A stretch of DNA of 15,044 nucleotides, from the NCBI GenBank assembly GCA_025464735.1, contig JAODMX010000300.1:1-15044 (forward strand), read 5' to 3'. The notes beneath the pieces were generated by a model that was given only the letters and a program-made list of their open reading frames with translations, made no database searches and was not told the origin of the DNA. Of the stretch, positions 6,684 through 13,477 are shown in pieces. This DNA comes from Frondihabitans sp. (GTDB lineage: Bacteria; Actinomycetota; Actinomycetes; Actinomycetales; Microbacteriaceae). How positions within the stretch are numbered: position 1 is the stretch's first letter; every line of letters begins with the position of its first letter. The position numbers and the translations under genes were made by a program.

Positions 6684-6723
6684 CCGCAGGATCCCTGTGG
6701 TCGCAACCTTAGAGATCCTGCGG
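6684..6723. terminator. Hairpin between convergent lipoate ligase and GNAT genes
   Basis: CCGCAGGATC (6684-6693) and GATCCTGCGG (6714-6723) form a perfect 10-bp stem with a 20-base loop. It fills the 42-bp gap between two convergent stop codons, so it most likely terminates both genes. Confidence 0.65.
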
Positions 6724-6724
6724 C

Positions 6725-7009
6725 CTATCGCTGGGTGAGCTCTTGGTAGTCGGGGTGCTTCTCGACCCAGTTCGCAACGTATGAGCAGGCCGGAACGACG
6801 CGGTAGGTCGTCGTCGCCTTGACGTCGTCGAGCGCCGCCTGCACGAGGATGCCCGCGAACCCCTTGCCCTGCTGGCCGGGGTCGACCTCCGTGTGGGTAA
6901 ACGCGATGTCGTTGCCCGAAACCTGATAGACGGCGAAGCCGACGGGGGAGCCGCCGTCGAGGATCGTGTACTGATTCTGGGCTACGTCATTGCGCACTTC
7001 GACGGTCAT
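6725..7009 (-). CDS. Small GNAT-like N-acetyltransferase (PF14542/YidJ type)
   Basis: 94 residues, normal for the one-domain GNAT_like group. The acetyl-CoA pyrophosphate-binding turn is VDPGQQGKGFAGIL (42-55). The C-terminal signature RVVPACSYVANWVEKHPDY (70-88) is typical, with Cys75 and the HP-[DE]-Y ending. These proteins are predicted acetyl-CoA-binding acetyltransferases; substrates are unknown in nearly all cases. The frame is open upstream to 7162, but ATG 7009 matches the family start and a TATCCT -10 box (7023-7018) lies 8 nt upstream, so the longer form, which would overlap the divergent methyltransferase gene, is rejected. Monocistronic: convergent with the lipoate ligase gene, divergent from the methyltransferase gene. 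Confidence 0.88.
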   Translation of the reverse strand: MTVEVRNDVAQNQYTILDGGSPVGFAVYQVSGNDIAFTHTEVDPGQQGKGFAGILVQAALDDVKATTTYRVVPACSYVANWVEKHPDYQELTQR

Positions 7010-7017
7010 GGGCAGTA

Positions 7018-7023
7018 AGGATA
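7018..7023 (-). promoter_or_regulatory. Predicted -10 element of the GNAT gene
   Basis: TATCCT on the minus strand fits TANNNT, 8 nt before ATG 7009. There is no Shine-Dalgarno in between, which suggests a leaderless message. Confidence 0.4.
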
Positions 7024-7064
7024 CGCCGCCGGTGGTCGGGCTCGCCTGCGAGGACGGCCAGAAT

Positions 7065-7070
7065 AGGAGG
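7065..7070 (+). promoter_or_regulatory. Ribosome binding site that decides the methyltransferase start
   Basis: AGGAGG directly touches ATG 7071 (zero spacing) but lies 6 nt before the in-frame GTG 7077, the usual distance. This favours GTG 7077 as the start codon. Confidence 0.6.
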
Positions 7071-7076
7071 ATGCCC

Positions 7077-7919
7077 GTGCCCTTCCCGCCCGACTCGCCC
7101 GATCTCGTGGTCACCGGCGACAACCTCGACGTGGTGGCCGGTCTCCCCGATGGCGCCTTCACCGTGGTCTACCTCGATCCGCCCTTCAACACGGGGCGCA
7201 GCCAGACGCGCCACGCGACGACGTCGGTGCGGGGCACGCGCGCGGGCGCCGTGACGGGGTTCAAGGGAGTGCAGTACGAGCGGATCCGCGGCGATCTGAT
7301 GAAGTACGACGACCAGTTCGACGACTACTGGTCGTTCCTCGAGCCGCGGTTGGCCGAAGCGTGGCGACTGCTGGCCGACGACGGCACCCTTTACCTGCAC
7401 CTCGATTATCGCGAGGCTCACTACGCCAAGGTGCTGCTCGACGCGCTCTTCGGCCGAGCGTCGTTCTTGAACGAGATCATCTGGGCGTACGACTACGGCG
7501 CGAAGAGCCAGCGCCACTGGCCGACCAAGCACGACACGATCCTGGTCTACGTCAAAGACCCCGTCGGGTACCACTTCGACTCCTCGGCCGTCGACCGGGA
7601 GCCGTACATGGCGCCCGGCCTCGTCACGCCCGAGAAGGCAGCACGCGGCAAGCTGCCCACCGATGTCTGGTGGCACACGATCGTGTCGCCAACGGGTCGC
7701 GAGAAGACCGGCTATCCGACGCAGAAGCCGGAGGGGATCCTGCGCCGAATCGTCCAGGCGTCCAGCCGCGAGGGTGACTGGGTGCTCGATTTCTTCGCCG
7801 GATCCGGCACCACCGGTGCAGTCGCCGCGGCGCTCGGTCGTCGCTACGTGTTAGTCGATGCGAACCCCGAGGCGGTCGCAGTAATGCGCCGCCGGCTCCC
7901 CCACGCCACTTTCCTCTAG
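7077..7919 (+). CDS. Site-specific DNA methyltransferase (adenine-N6 or cytosine-N4, beta-type motif order)
   Basis: 280 residues from GTG 7077 (282 from ATG 7071). Catalytic motif IV is DPPFNTGR (34-41), preceded by the TGDNLDVVAGLPD block. The C-terminal part has a motif X-like YPTQKPEGILRRI, then the S-adenosylmethionine-binding motif I DFFAGSGTTG (about 238-247). Catalytic motif before SAM motif is the beta-type order of the N6_N4_Mtase family (PF01555), which modifies exocyclic amino groups in DNA. The middle ~60-200, including KSQRHWPTKHDTILVY, should hold target recognition; the recognised sequence cannot be predicted. No restriction endonuclease or specificity gene flanks it: its neighbours are a GNAT and a flavin reductase. 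It is therefore an orphan, suggesting regulation or a housekeeping mark rather than restriction-modification. Confidence 0.9.
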   Translation: MPFPPDSPDLVVTGDNLDVVAGLPDGAFTVVYLDPPFNTGRSQTRHATTSVRGTRAGAVTGFKGVQYERIRGDLMKYDDQFDDYWSFLEPRLAEAWRLLADDGTLYLHLDYREAHYAKVLLDALFGRASFLNEIIWAYDYGAKSQRHWPTKHDTILVYVKDPVGYHFDSSAVDREPYMAPGLVTPEKAARGKLPTDVWWHTIVSPTGREKTGYPTQKPEGILRRIVQASSREGDWVLDFFAGSGTTGAVAAALGRRYVLVDANPEAVAVMRRRLPHATFL

Positions 7920-7931
7920 CCCAGCACCCCT

Positions 7932-7987
7932 CGAGTGGACAGTTCTCGACGCTGTCGCGGCGAGAACTGTCGAGAACCGTCCACTCG
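7932..7987. terminator. Inverted repeat with two alternative stems between convergent genes
   Basis: The outer stem is CGAGTGGACAGTTCTCGAC (7932-7950) with 7969-7987, 19 bp with one mismatch. The competing inner stem is GACAGTTCTCG (7938-7948) with CGAGAACTGTC (7961-7971), a perfect 11 bp. The right side contains the near-tandem copies GAGAACTGTC and GAGAACCGTC. The element fills the 75-bp gap between the methyltransferase and flavin reductase stop codons, so bidirectional termination is the simplest role. Confidence 0.6.
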
Positions 7988-7994
7988 GCGGCGG

Positions 7995-8498
7995 TTAGGC
8001 GGACTTGAGGAGCTGCTTGAAAGCGCTGCCGTGGAACACGAGCGGCTCCACGCTGGCGTCGGTGTAGAGCGCCGTCACCTCGAGCAGGACGAGCGTGTGA
8101 TCGCCGGCGGGGTAGTCGGCGTACGCCTTGGTCTCGAGCCACACGGGCGAACCGTGCACGAAGAGGGCGCCGGAATCGCTCGTCTCGAGTTCCAGGTTCT
8201 CGAATCGGGCGGCCTTGTCTTTGGCGGCGATCTGTCTGGCCGTCTGGCCGTGGGTCTCGCCGAGCACAGAGATCCCGATGCGGTCCGCTCTTTTGAGGGT
8301 CGGCCACGTGGTCGAGGTGTTTTGCACGGAGAAGAGCACGAGCGGGGGCTCCATCGAGACCCCCACCGTGAAGGAGGAGGCGACGAGGCCCTCGCGCTCG
8401 CCGTCGACCTCGGCGGCCAGAGCGACGACGCCGGAGGGGAAGTACGAGAACGTGGTGCGAAGCAACTGCGAATCGGGCGAGTACGGAGTCAGGGCCAT
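7995..8498 (-). CDS. Flavin reductase family protein (DIM6/NTAB, FMN-binding split barrel)
   Basis: 167 residues, typical length. Recognisable blocks are TTFSYFPSGVVALAAEVDG (15-33), LVASSFTVGVSMEPPLVLFSV (38-58, the flavin-binding segment), the SISVLG-like strand GISVLGETH (75-83) and AGDHTLVLLEV (131-141, conserved GDH). Family members bind FMN or FAD and reduce it with NAD(P)H, often supplying reduced flavin to a partner monooxygenase; some act on flavin-like substrates directly. No monooxygenase gene is adjacent, so a partner cannot be named. ATG 8498 has a purine-rich GAAAGAA upstream as a possible ribosome site. It is transcribed alone, with a palindrome-rich intergenic region before it and an inverted repeat after it. 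Confidence 0.9.
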   Translation of the reverse strand: MALTPYSPDSQLLRTTFSYFPSGVVALAAEVDGEREGLVASSFTVGVSMEPPLVLFSVQNTSTTWPTLKRADRIGISVLGETHGQTARQIAAKDKAARFENLELETSDSGALFVHGSPVWLETKAYADYPAGDHTLVLLEVTALYTDASVEPLVFHGSAFKQLLKSA

Positions 8499-8744
8499 GA
8501 TCGGTTCTTTCGTCGGGGTGATGCACCCATCGTGGCACTCGTTTGTTGAATCTAGATTACGCCGACCATCAAATGTCCTTCTGTTTCAAGTCGAGTCGAT
8601 TGCGCCGGATCCGATGGCCGACAGCCCCGGAATTCCGGGCTTGTTGCTCGCCGGAGCGTCGACGTTGGCCTCGAGTGCTCGCTTCGCGGGCCGAATACGC
8701 CGCTCGGATACTCATTCCGCGGCCCGCGAAGCGATAACGCCGTG
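8499..8744. other. Intergenic region with palindromes; no gene seen
   Basis: The 246-bp gap lies upstream of the flavin reductase gene and downstream of the DHA2 gene. It holds a perfect 10-bp palindrome AATCTAGATT (8549-8558) within an AT-richer stretch that probably carries the flavin reductase promoter. It also holds a perfect 14-bp palindrome CCCGGAATTCCGGG (8626-8639) and the DHA2 hairpin (8679-8734). Open frames crossing it show no protein-like character. Confidence 0.5.
8679..8734 (-). terminator. Hairpin downstream of the DHA2 transporter gene
   Basis: TCGCTTCGCGGGCCG (8679-8693) and CGGCCCGCGAAGCGA (8720-8734) form a perfect 15-bp stem with a 26-base loop. It begins about 10 nt past the transporter stop codon, the right place for a factor-independent terminator, though no T-tract is obvious. 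Confidence 0.7.
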
Positions 8745-10562
8745 TCAGGCCTCCGGTCGCACCACCCGGATGCTGCCGGTGTCGGGTGACACCGGCGACC
8801 CCATCGTGTTCGCGGCCTGCTGAGCCATGATCGCGGCCTCGTCGGCATCCACCTCGGCCTGGGCGGCGTCCTTTCGATCCTGATGGGCGACTTCGTCTAT
8901 GGCCGAGCGGGTGCGGAGCGGCGCCGGTCGAAGGAAGAAGCTCAGGATGAAGGCCACGATGACCACCCCGAGTGCGATCGTGAAGACGGTGACGGTTGCG
9001 TTGGCGAAGCCTGCGAGGAACGGGGCCTTGAGCGCCTCGGTCGCCTTGTTGAGGAACGCGGTGTCGCCGTTCAGGGCATTCGCGAGCGCCGAGGTGTCGC
9101 CGCCCGCCACTTTCTTGAGGAGCCCCAGAAGCGTCGCGTTGTTCGGGTCGGCGAGCACCTTCGGGTCGGCGAGGGCCTTGGCCTGCGCCGCGGCCAGCGT
9201 TTTGTCTTTGAAGGCGTCGGGGATCGTCGTCGCCAGGCGTGAGAACAGCACCGAGAAGAGGACGGCCGTGCCCAGCGTTCCACCGATCTGGCGGAAGAAC
9301 GTCGACGACGAGGTCGCCACACCGATGTCGCGAGGACCGACGGAGTTCTGTGAGGCGAGGGTCAGGGTCTGCATCAGCTGGCCCAGTCCGAGGCCGACGA
9401 ACACCATGCCGATGGAGAGGAACCACCAGGGCTTGTCGTACGTCACCTGGGAGAACCAGGCGAAGCCGAGGATCATGAAGCCCGTGCCGATCGGCGGGAA
9501 CATCTTGTATTTGCCCGTGCGCGAGATGATCTGGCCGGAGGCGATCGACGAAATCATGAGGCCGAGGATCATGGGCAGCATCTGGAAGCCCGACTCGGTC
9601 GGAGTGGACCCATTGACCAGCTGCAGGTAGAGCGGCACGGTCAGCAGGGCGCCGAACATTCCGAAACCGACGAGGACGCCGAGGACGGTGGCCATCGAGA
9701 AGGTTGTGCTGCGGAAGAGCTTCAGCGGGATGAGGGCGGCGTCCTTCATGCGGCGCTCCGTCACGATGAACGCGACGATGGCGAGGCCGCCGATGACGTA
9801 GCAGAGCCAGGCGCTGAGCGAGCCCCAACCCCAGGTGCGGCCCTGTTCGGCGACGAGGAGGAGTGGTGCCGCGGCCACGATGACAAAGACGGCGCCGAAC
9901 CAGTCGATCACGACATTGTCTTTCCGCTTCTGCCCGGGGATGTGCAGGAACGCGATGACGATCACAAGAGCGACGGCGCCGATCGGAACGTTGAGAAGGA
10001 ACACCCAACGCCATCCGGTGATGAAGAGGATCTGGTCGGCTCCGGCGAACAGGCCACCGATCAGCGGGCCGATGACGCTCGAGATGCCGAAGACGGCGAG
10101 GAAGTAGCCCTGGTATTTGGCGCGCTGGCGAGGAGCCAGGATGTCGCCCATGATCGTCAGCGGGAGAGCCATGAGGCCACCCGCGCCGAGACCCTGCAGA
10201 CCGCGGAAGGCGGCGAGCATGTACATCGACGTCGAGAACGAGGCCGCGGCGGATCCGACGAGGAAGATCACGATCGCGATGATGAACAGCGGGCGTCGGC
10301 CGAAGAGGTCGGAGAGCTTGCCGTAGATCGGCGTCGCAATCGTGGAGCAGATCAGGTAGGCCGTGGTCACCCAGGCCTGGTGGTCGAGACCGTGGAGGTC
10401 ATCGCCGATTGTTCGGATCGCCGTTCCGACGATGGTCTGGTCAAGTGAGGACAGGAACATACCGGCCATGAGGCCGAAGATGACGAACAGGATCTGCCTG
10501 TGCGACATGAGTCCTTCCCGCTCGGCAGGGGCCGCTGCTGCGGCGGGGGCAACCCGGGACAT
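8745..10562 (-). CDS. DHA2 family MFS multidrug transporter (EmrB/QacA type, 14 TM)
   Basis: 605 residues. The N-terminal helix has SSLDQTIVGTAIRTIGDDL (family motif D1 in TM1), then GKLSDLFGRRPLF (motif A, TM2-3 loop) and SSVIGPLIGGLFAG (antiporter motif C, TM5). Fourteen hydrophobic spans indicate the drug:H+ antiporter-2 group, which exports drugs, dyes and antiseptics across the cytoplasmic membrane. Between the last two spans lies a ~75-residue insertion rich in Ala/Asp/Lys, expected outside the cell. A ~45-residue hydrophilic Ala/Asp-rich tail follows TM14. ATG 10562 is used; ATG at codon 19, just before HRQILFVIFGL, is also possible. No regulator gene adjoins it, but the upstream gap has repeats that could be operators. 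The substrate is unknown. Confidence 0.92.
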   Translation of the reverse strand: MSRVAPAAAAAPAEREGLMSHRQILFVIFGLMAGMFLSSLDQTIVGTAIRTIGDDLHGLDHQAWVTTAYLICSTIATPIYGKLSDLFGRRPLFIIAIVIFLVGSAAASFSTSMYMLAAFRGLQGLGAGGLMALPLTIMGDILAPRQRAKYQGYFLAVFGISSVIGPLIGGLFAGADQILFITGWRWVFLLNVPIGAVALVIVIAFLHIPGQKRKDNVVIDWFGAVFVIVAAAPLLLVAEQGRTWGWGSLSAWLCYVIGGLAIVAFIVTERRMKDAALIPLKLFRSTTFSMATVLGVLVGFGMFGALLTVPLYLQLVNGSTPTESGFQMLPMILGLMISSIASGQIISRTGKYKMFPPIGTGFMILGFAWFSQVTYDKPWWFLSIGMVFVGLGLGQLMQTLTLASQNSVGPRDIGVATSSSTFFRQIGGTLGTAVLFSVLFSRLATTIPDAFKDKTLAAAQAKALADPKVLADPNNATLLGLLKKVAGGDTSALANALNGDTAFLNKATEALKAPFLAGFANATVTVFTIALGVVIVAFILSFFLRPAPLRTRSAIDEVAHQDRKDAAQAEVDADEAAIMAQQAANTMGSPVSPDTGSIRVVRPEA

Positions 10563-10574
10563 GTGATTCTTTCT

Positions 10575-10605
10575 TGTGATCGGTGGAGGTGCTGTGATCG
10601 GTGGA
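10575..10605. repeat. Direct repeat in the DHA2 leader region
   Basis: TGTGATCGGTGGA occurs twice (10575-10587 and 10593-10605), an 18-bp period. A shorter TGTGAT copy lies at 10562-10567, overlapping the start codon. Tandem placement within 45 bp of the transporter start suggests a regulatory site or leader duplication. Confidence 0.55.
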
Positions 10606-10612
10606 AATATTG

Positions 10613-10633
10613 CGTGTGGTGCAAATTTACACG
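10613..10633. promoter_or_regulatory. Candidate operator in the divergent DHA2/amidase intergenic region
   Basis: CGTGT (10613-10617) and ACACG (10629-10633) form a 21-bp inverted repeat around an AT-rich core. That size and shape suit a TetR- or GntR-type dimer. It sits between two divergent genes, so either or both could be controlled. No cognate regulator is visible here. Confidence 0.35.
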
Positions 10634-10668
10634 ACTGCCACGACGCGTGGGACTCCCTAATCTCGCGA

Positions 10669-10675
10669 TGATAAT
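10669..10675 (+). promoter_or_regulatory. Predicted -10 element of the TIG-amidase lipoprotein gene
   Basis: TGATAAT at 10669-10675 gives a good GATAAT hexamer about 43 nt before ATG 10719, so this gene would have a short 5' leader, unlike the leaderless genes nearby. The -35 region is weak (TGGGAC near 10648). Confidence 0.4.
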
Positions 10676-10718
10676 CTGACCCGCGCCGAGGGACGGCGAG
10701 AGAGATCGGGTTTGCTGC

Positions 10719-11612
10719 ATGACGAGACGTTTCGCAATCGGTATTTCAGCGGCCGTGCTCACGGTAGGTCTGCTTGCCGGCTGCACGTCGACGGGATCGC
10801 AGACCGAGCCGGACACCAATCGCTCGACGTCAACACCGGTGGCCGCCGTTGCACAGGTCAGCTCCGTCAGCCCCACCGCGGGTGGCCTTGTCGGTGGCGA
10901 GACCGCAACCATCACCGGAACCGATCTCACCGGCGTCACCAAGGTGACCTTCAACGGCACCGTCGCACAGAACCTCACGGTGGTGAGCGCAACGAAGATC
11001 ACCGTCGTCGTGCCGCAGGCGGTCAACTACCAGCCGTCGTCCGGCGCAATCGCGGTCTACAAGGGCACCGCCCCGGTGACCACCACGTCCTCGCCCACGT
11101 TCACCTGGAGCGTGAAGACACCGGTCGACAAAGAGATGGAGTACGCCTTCTCACACTGGAGCGCGGCGACGTACAACACCGCGTATGAGAACTTCAATTC
11201 GGTCGGCGGTGACTGCCAGAACTTCGTCAGTCAGTCACTCGAGGCTGCGGGGTTGCCTCAAACTTCGAGCTGGTTCTACACGTCGGCAGGCAGTCATTCC
11301 GAAACATGGGGCTACGCGCCGAGCTTCAACTCGTTGCTCGAGAGCACTCCCCCCCTCGGCTTCACGAAACTGACGGACGCGCAGCGCTCGCAACTCCAGG
11401 TGGGCGATCTTGCGTATTTCGACTGGAACAACAACGGTGTCCCTGACCACACGATGATCGTGTCGGGAGTGACGACCGTTGACGGCAAGACGAAGGTCAC
11501 CCTCGTCGGCCACAACCTCGACTTCGACTACCGCGACCTCGACACGACGATCACGCACGACCACCCCGGCGCCACCGTCTGGTTCTGGAAGCTCCCCGCG
11601 TCTCTGCGCTGA
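10719..11612 (+). CDS. Lipoprotein with IPT/TIG domain and Amidase_6-type cysteine hydrolase domain
   Basis: 297 residues. Signal peptide with lipobox LLAGC (18-22) gives lipidated Cys22 at the outer face of the membrane; a Ser/Thr-rich linker follows to about 45. Residues 46-131 form an IPT/TIG immunoglobulin-like domain (VSSVSPTAGGLVGGETATI, then GTDLTGVTKVTFNG). Residues ~135-297 match the putative amidase domain PF12671: GGDCQNFVSQ with Cys166, GDLAYFDWNNNGVPDHTMIVSG with His244, and a terminal GHNLDFDYRDL. The Cys/His pair indicates a papain-like (NlpC/P60/CHAP-like) hydrolase, probably of amide bonds in peptidoglycan or surface peptides; the substrate is untested. The 106-residue gap to the divergent DHA2 gene's promoter area holds its own promoter. 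Its stop lies only 6 bp from the convergent operon's last stop codon. Confidence 0.88.
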   Translation: MTRRFAIGISAAVLTVGLLAGCTSTGSQTEPDTNRSTSTPVAAVAQVSSVSPTAGGLVGGETATITGTDLTGVTKVTFNGTVAQNLTVVSATKITVVVPQAVNYQPSSGAIAVYKGTAPVTTTSSPTFTWSVKTPVDKEMEYAFSHWSAATYNTAYENFNSVGGDCQNFVSQSLEAAGLPQTSSWFYTSAGSHSETWGYAPSFNSLLESTPPLGFTKLTDAQRSQLQVGDLAYFDWNNNGVPDHTMIVSGVTTVDGKTKVTLVGHNLDFDYRDLDTTITHDHPGATVWFWKLPASLR

Positions 11613-11618
11613 CACGCC

Positions 11619-12155
11619 CTAGTCGGTCGCCGGGCGCAAGAGCGCGGGGGCGAGCACGGTGAGCGCGAGAACCAGCGCGGCAGCGGCACCGACAATGCCG
11701 AGCCAGACGAACGACGTCGCGTTGGCGGGGCGCACGAGCGCGAGTACGACGAACGAGACCGCCTGTGCTGCCGCCTGGACTGCGACGAACCTCAGCAGAG
11801 GCACCCGTAGCACTCGCAGTTGCACGTGCGCCCGCCGTGGCAACCACACGGAAAGCGCGCCAGTGGTGAACATCAGGTGCGACGCGAGGAGGACGAGCGC
11901 GAAGCGACCCGTGTACCCGGGAGCGCCGACCAGGACCTGCGCTGCAGCCAGTTGAACAACCAGCACTGCGACGAACGGGCCGCGGGGCAGGGCAGCCGCC
12001 GCGAACAGGAGGAGGAGAGCGACGACGAGCCAGCCGCTCAGGCCGACGACGACGAGGCTCGCGATGGCCCCGGCCACGACGCCGAGCCCGGTGACGGCGA
12101 TCGCGGGGACGGTCCGGCCGAGTCGGGGGAAGCCCGGCACGCGGGAGCCGTTCAT
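11619..12155 (-). CDS. Integral membrane protein of the MoxR-DUF58 operon, function unknown
   Basis: 178 residues, rich in Ala/Leu/Val, with about five predicted membrane spans: roughly 17-37, 41-57, 60-80, 85-105 and, after a polar RRAHVQLRVLR stretch, 118-172 as two more. I do not recognise a named family. It is the last gene of the operon, and its ATG overlaps the DUF58 stop by ATGA (12152-12155), so it is co-translated with that protein and probably works with it at the membrane. MoxR/DUF58 clusters often include membrane proteins (DUF4129, TgpA-like, VWA-TM), but the usual transglutaminase core is absent here. The gene ends 6 bp from the convergent lipoprotein gene, leaving no room for a separate terminator. 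Confidence 0.75.
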   Translation of the reverse strand: MNGSRVPGFPRLGRTVPAIAVTGLGVVAGAIASLVVVGLSGWLVVALLLLFAAAALPRGPFVAVLVVQLAAAQVLVGAPGYTGRFALVLLASHLMFTTGALSVWLPRRAHVQLRVLRVPLLRFVAVQAAAQAVSFVVLALVRPANATSFVWLGIVGAAAALVLALTVLAPALLRPATD

Positions 12156-13477
12156 CGGTGCCTCCTGGGCCTCGACAGCATCCGGAGCTGCACCGCCGGA
12201 ACAGCCTCCGCGGCCCAGCGCACGCGCTCCACGCCTGAGGCGAGCATGCCGTCGATCCGGTCACCGCGCTCCACCATCAGAAGGCGGTACGCCGCGAGCT
12301 CCTCGCGGTTCGCACGCTTCACGTCGGGTGTCGGCAGGACGTCGACCGCGATGACCCGGTGACCCGTCGACGCCCAGGTGATCGCCATCGTCGCCGGTTC
12401 GTCGTCGAGGAAGGTCGAAAGGACCACGACGAGCGACGAAGCCGGTACCAAGGGCGTCCGGATCCGCTTCACGGGCTCACCGGTCGGCGCGGCTGTCGAG
12501 ATGGTCGATTGGAGGCGTTCGAGGTGACGGATTCCGCCCCCGGGCTCGACACTGCGGGCCGTCCCCGCGAGATCGCGCAGACCTACCCGGTCGCCGGCGG
12601 CGACATAGGCGGCGGCCAGAGACGAAGCCGCTTCGCGGGCGAGATCGAGCGACGTCGTCGTGGCGGTACCGCCCCGTGCGCCGGACCAGCGGGTGACGTC
12701 GGATCCGAGCTCGTCGCGGTCGTCAAGCACGAGAACGACGATCGCGTCAGCCGTCGAGAAGGTGCGCCGCACGTAGAGTTCACCAGGACGCTGGGCTCGG
12801 CGAGCGGTGGCCTTCCAGTCGATCCGACGCAGGCGGTCGCCGGGCGCGAAGAGGGCGACGTCGCGGAATTCGCCTCCGTCGCCGGGTGTTCGTGAACCGT
12901 GGCCGCCGGTGATACCGACGACCCGGTGGGGCATCGGCAGGCTCTCCATCCGGAGTCGTGGTGGAGGGATCAGGCGACGGCTGGACGGCCCAGGATCCGG
13001 GGAGGTGATCGACGTCCCTCCGCCCGCCAGCAGCGAATAGTGCAGTTGCACGATCTCCTGCGGGCCGGAATGGGCCACGGGCATCTTGCCGACGAGGTGG
13101 GCCGCCGTCTCGCGATCGACAGCGAAGCGGTGCCGAGACTCGTCTGCCCCGATCATGAGGAACGAAACCGCCTCGACCGATTCAGGGAGGTCGAGCCTGA
13201 TCTGATACCCCACACCGGTACCGTCGTCGTCCGGGCGGAGGCGCGTGCTGGCCCTGACGATCATCCGCCGTCGGGGGCGGCGGTCGAAGCCGAACGCGAT
13301 TGCGACGAAGAGTGGCAGCGCGATCAGCGCGAGCTCGGCGCGCCCCGTCACCAGGGCGATGCCCGCCAGCAACACCCCGGCCGAGCCGCCATAAGCCACG
13401 GCTGGGTTGACCGACCACCGGGGCAGCGACTCGGAGGTGTCGGGGCGGCTGCCCTGTGGTTCGTCGGGGTCGGTCAC
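12152..13477 (-). CDS. DUF58 domain-containing protein
   Basis: 441 residues. Two hydrophobic spans near residues 25-65 anchor the protein, then a long soluble region follows. The diagnostic DUF58 block is GEFRDVALFAPGDRLRRIDW followed by KATARR (about 202-227), leading into a von Willebrand A-like fold (TADAIVVLVLDDRDELG, AAGDRVGL). DUF58 proteins almost always pair with MoxR AAA+ ATPases and are thought to be their membrane-linked partners in complex assembly or cell-envelope maturation. GTG 13477 overlaps the MoxR stop (GTGA, 13474-13477). The pairing is certain from context; the client complex is unknown. Confidence 0.9.
   Translation of the reverse strand: MTDPDEPQGSRPDTSESLPRWSVNPAVAYGGSAGVLLAGIALVTGRAELALIALPLFVAIAFGFDRRPRRRMIVRASTRLRPDDDGTGVGYQIRLDLPESVEAVSFLMIGADESRHRFAVDRETAAHLVGKMPVAHSGPQEIVQLHYSLLAGGGTSITSPDPGPSSRRLIPPPRLRMESLPMPHRVVGITGGHGSRTPGDGGEFRDVALFAPGDRLRRIDWKATARRAQRPGELYVRRTFSTADAIVVLVLDDRDELGSDVTRWSGARGGTATTTSLDLAREAASSLAAAYVAAGDRVGLRDLAGTARSVEPGGGIRHLERLQSTISTAAPTGEPVKRIRTPLVPASSLVVVLSTFLDDEPATMAITWASTGHRVIAVDVLPTPDVKRANREELAAYRLLMVERGDRIDGMLASGVERVRWAAEAVPAVQLRMLSRPRRHR

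Noticed and set aside
7077..8498. Methyltransferase plus flavin reductase as a DNA-modification defence system
   Set aside because: The two genes are convergent and separated by a terminator-like repeat; the flavin reductase has ordinary family features and no known link to DNA modification.
8569..10014. 481-codon minus-strand frame within the DHA2 gene
   Set aside because: It is a different frame of the same strand as the clear 14-TM transporter, and its Arg/His/Pro-rich product has no membrane spans.
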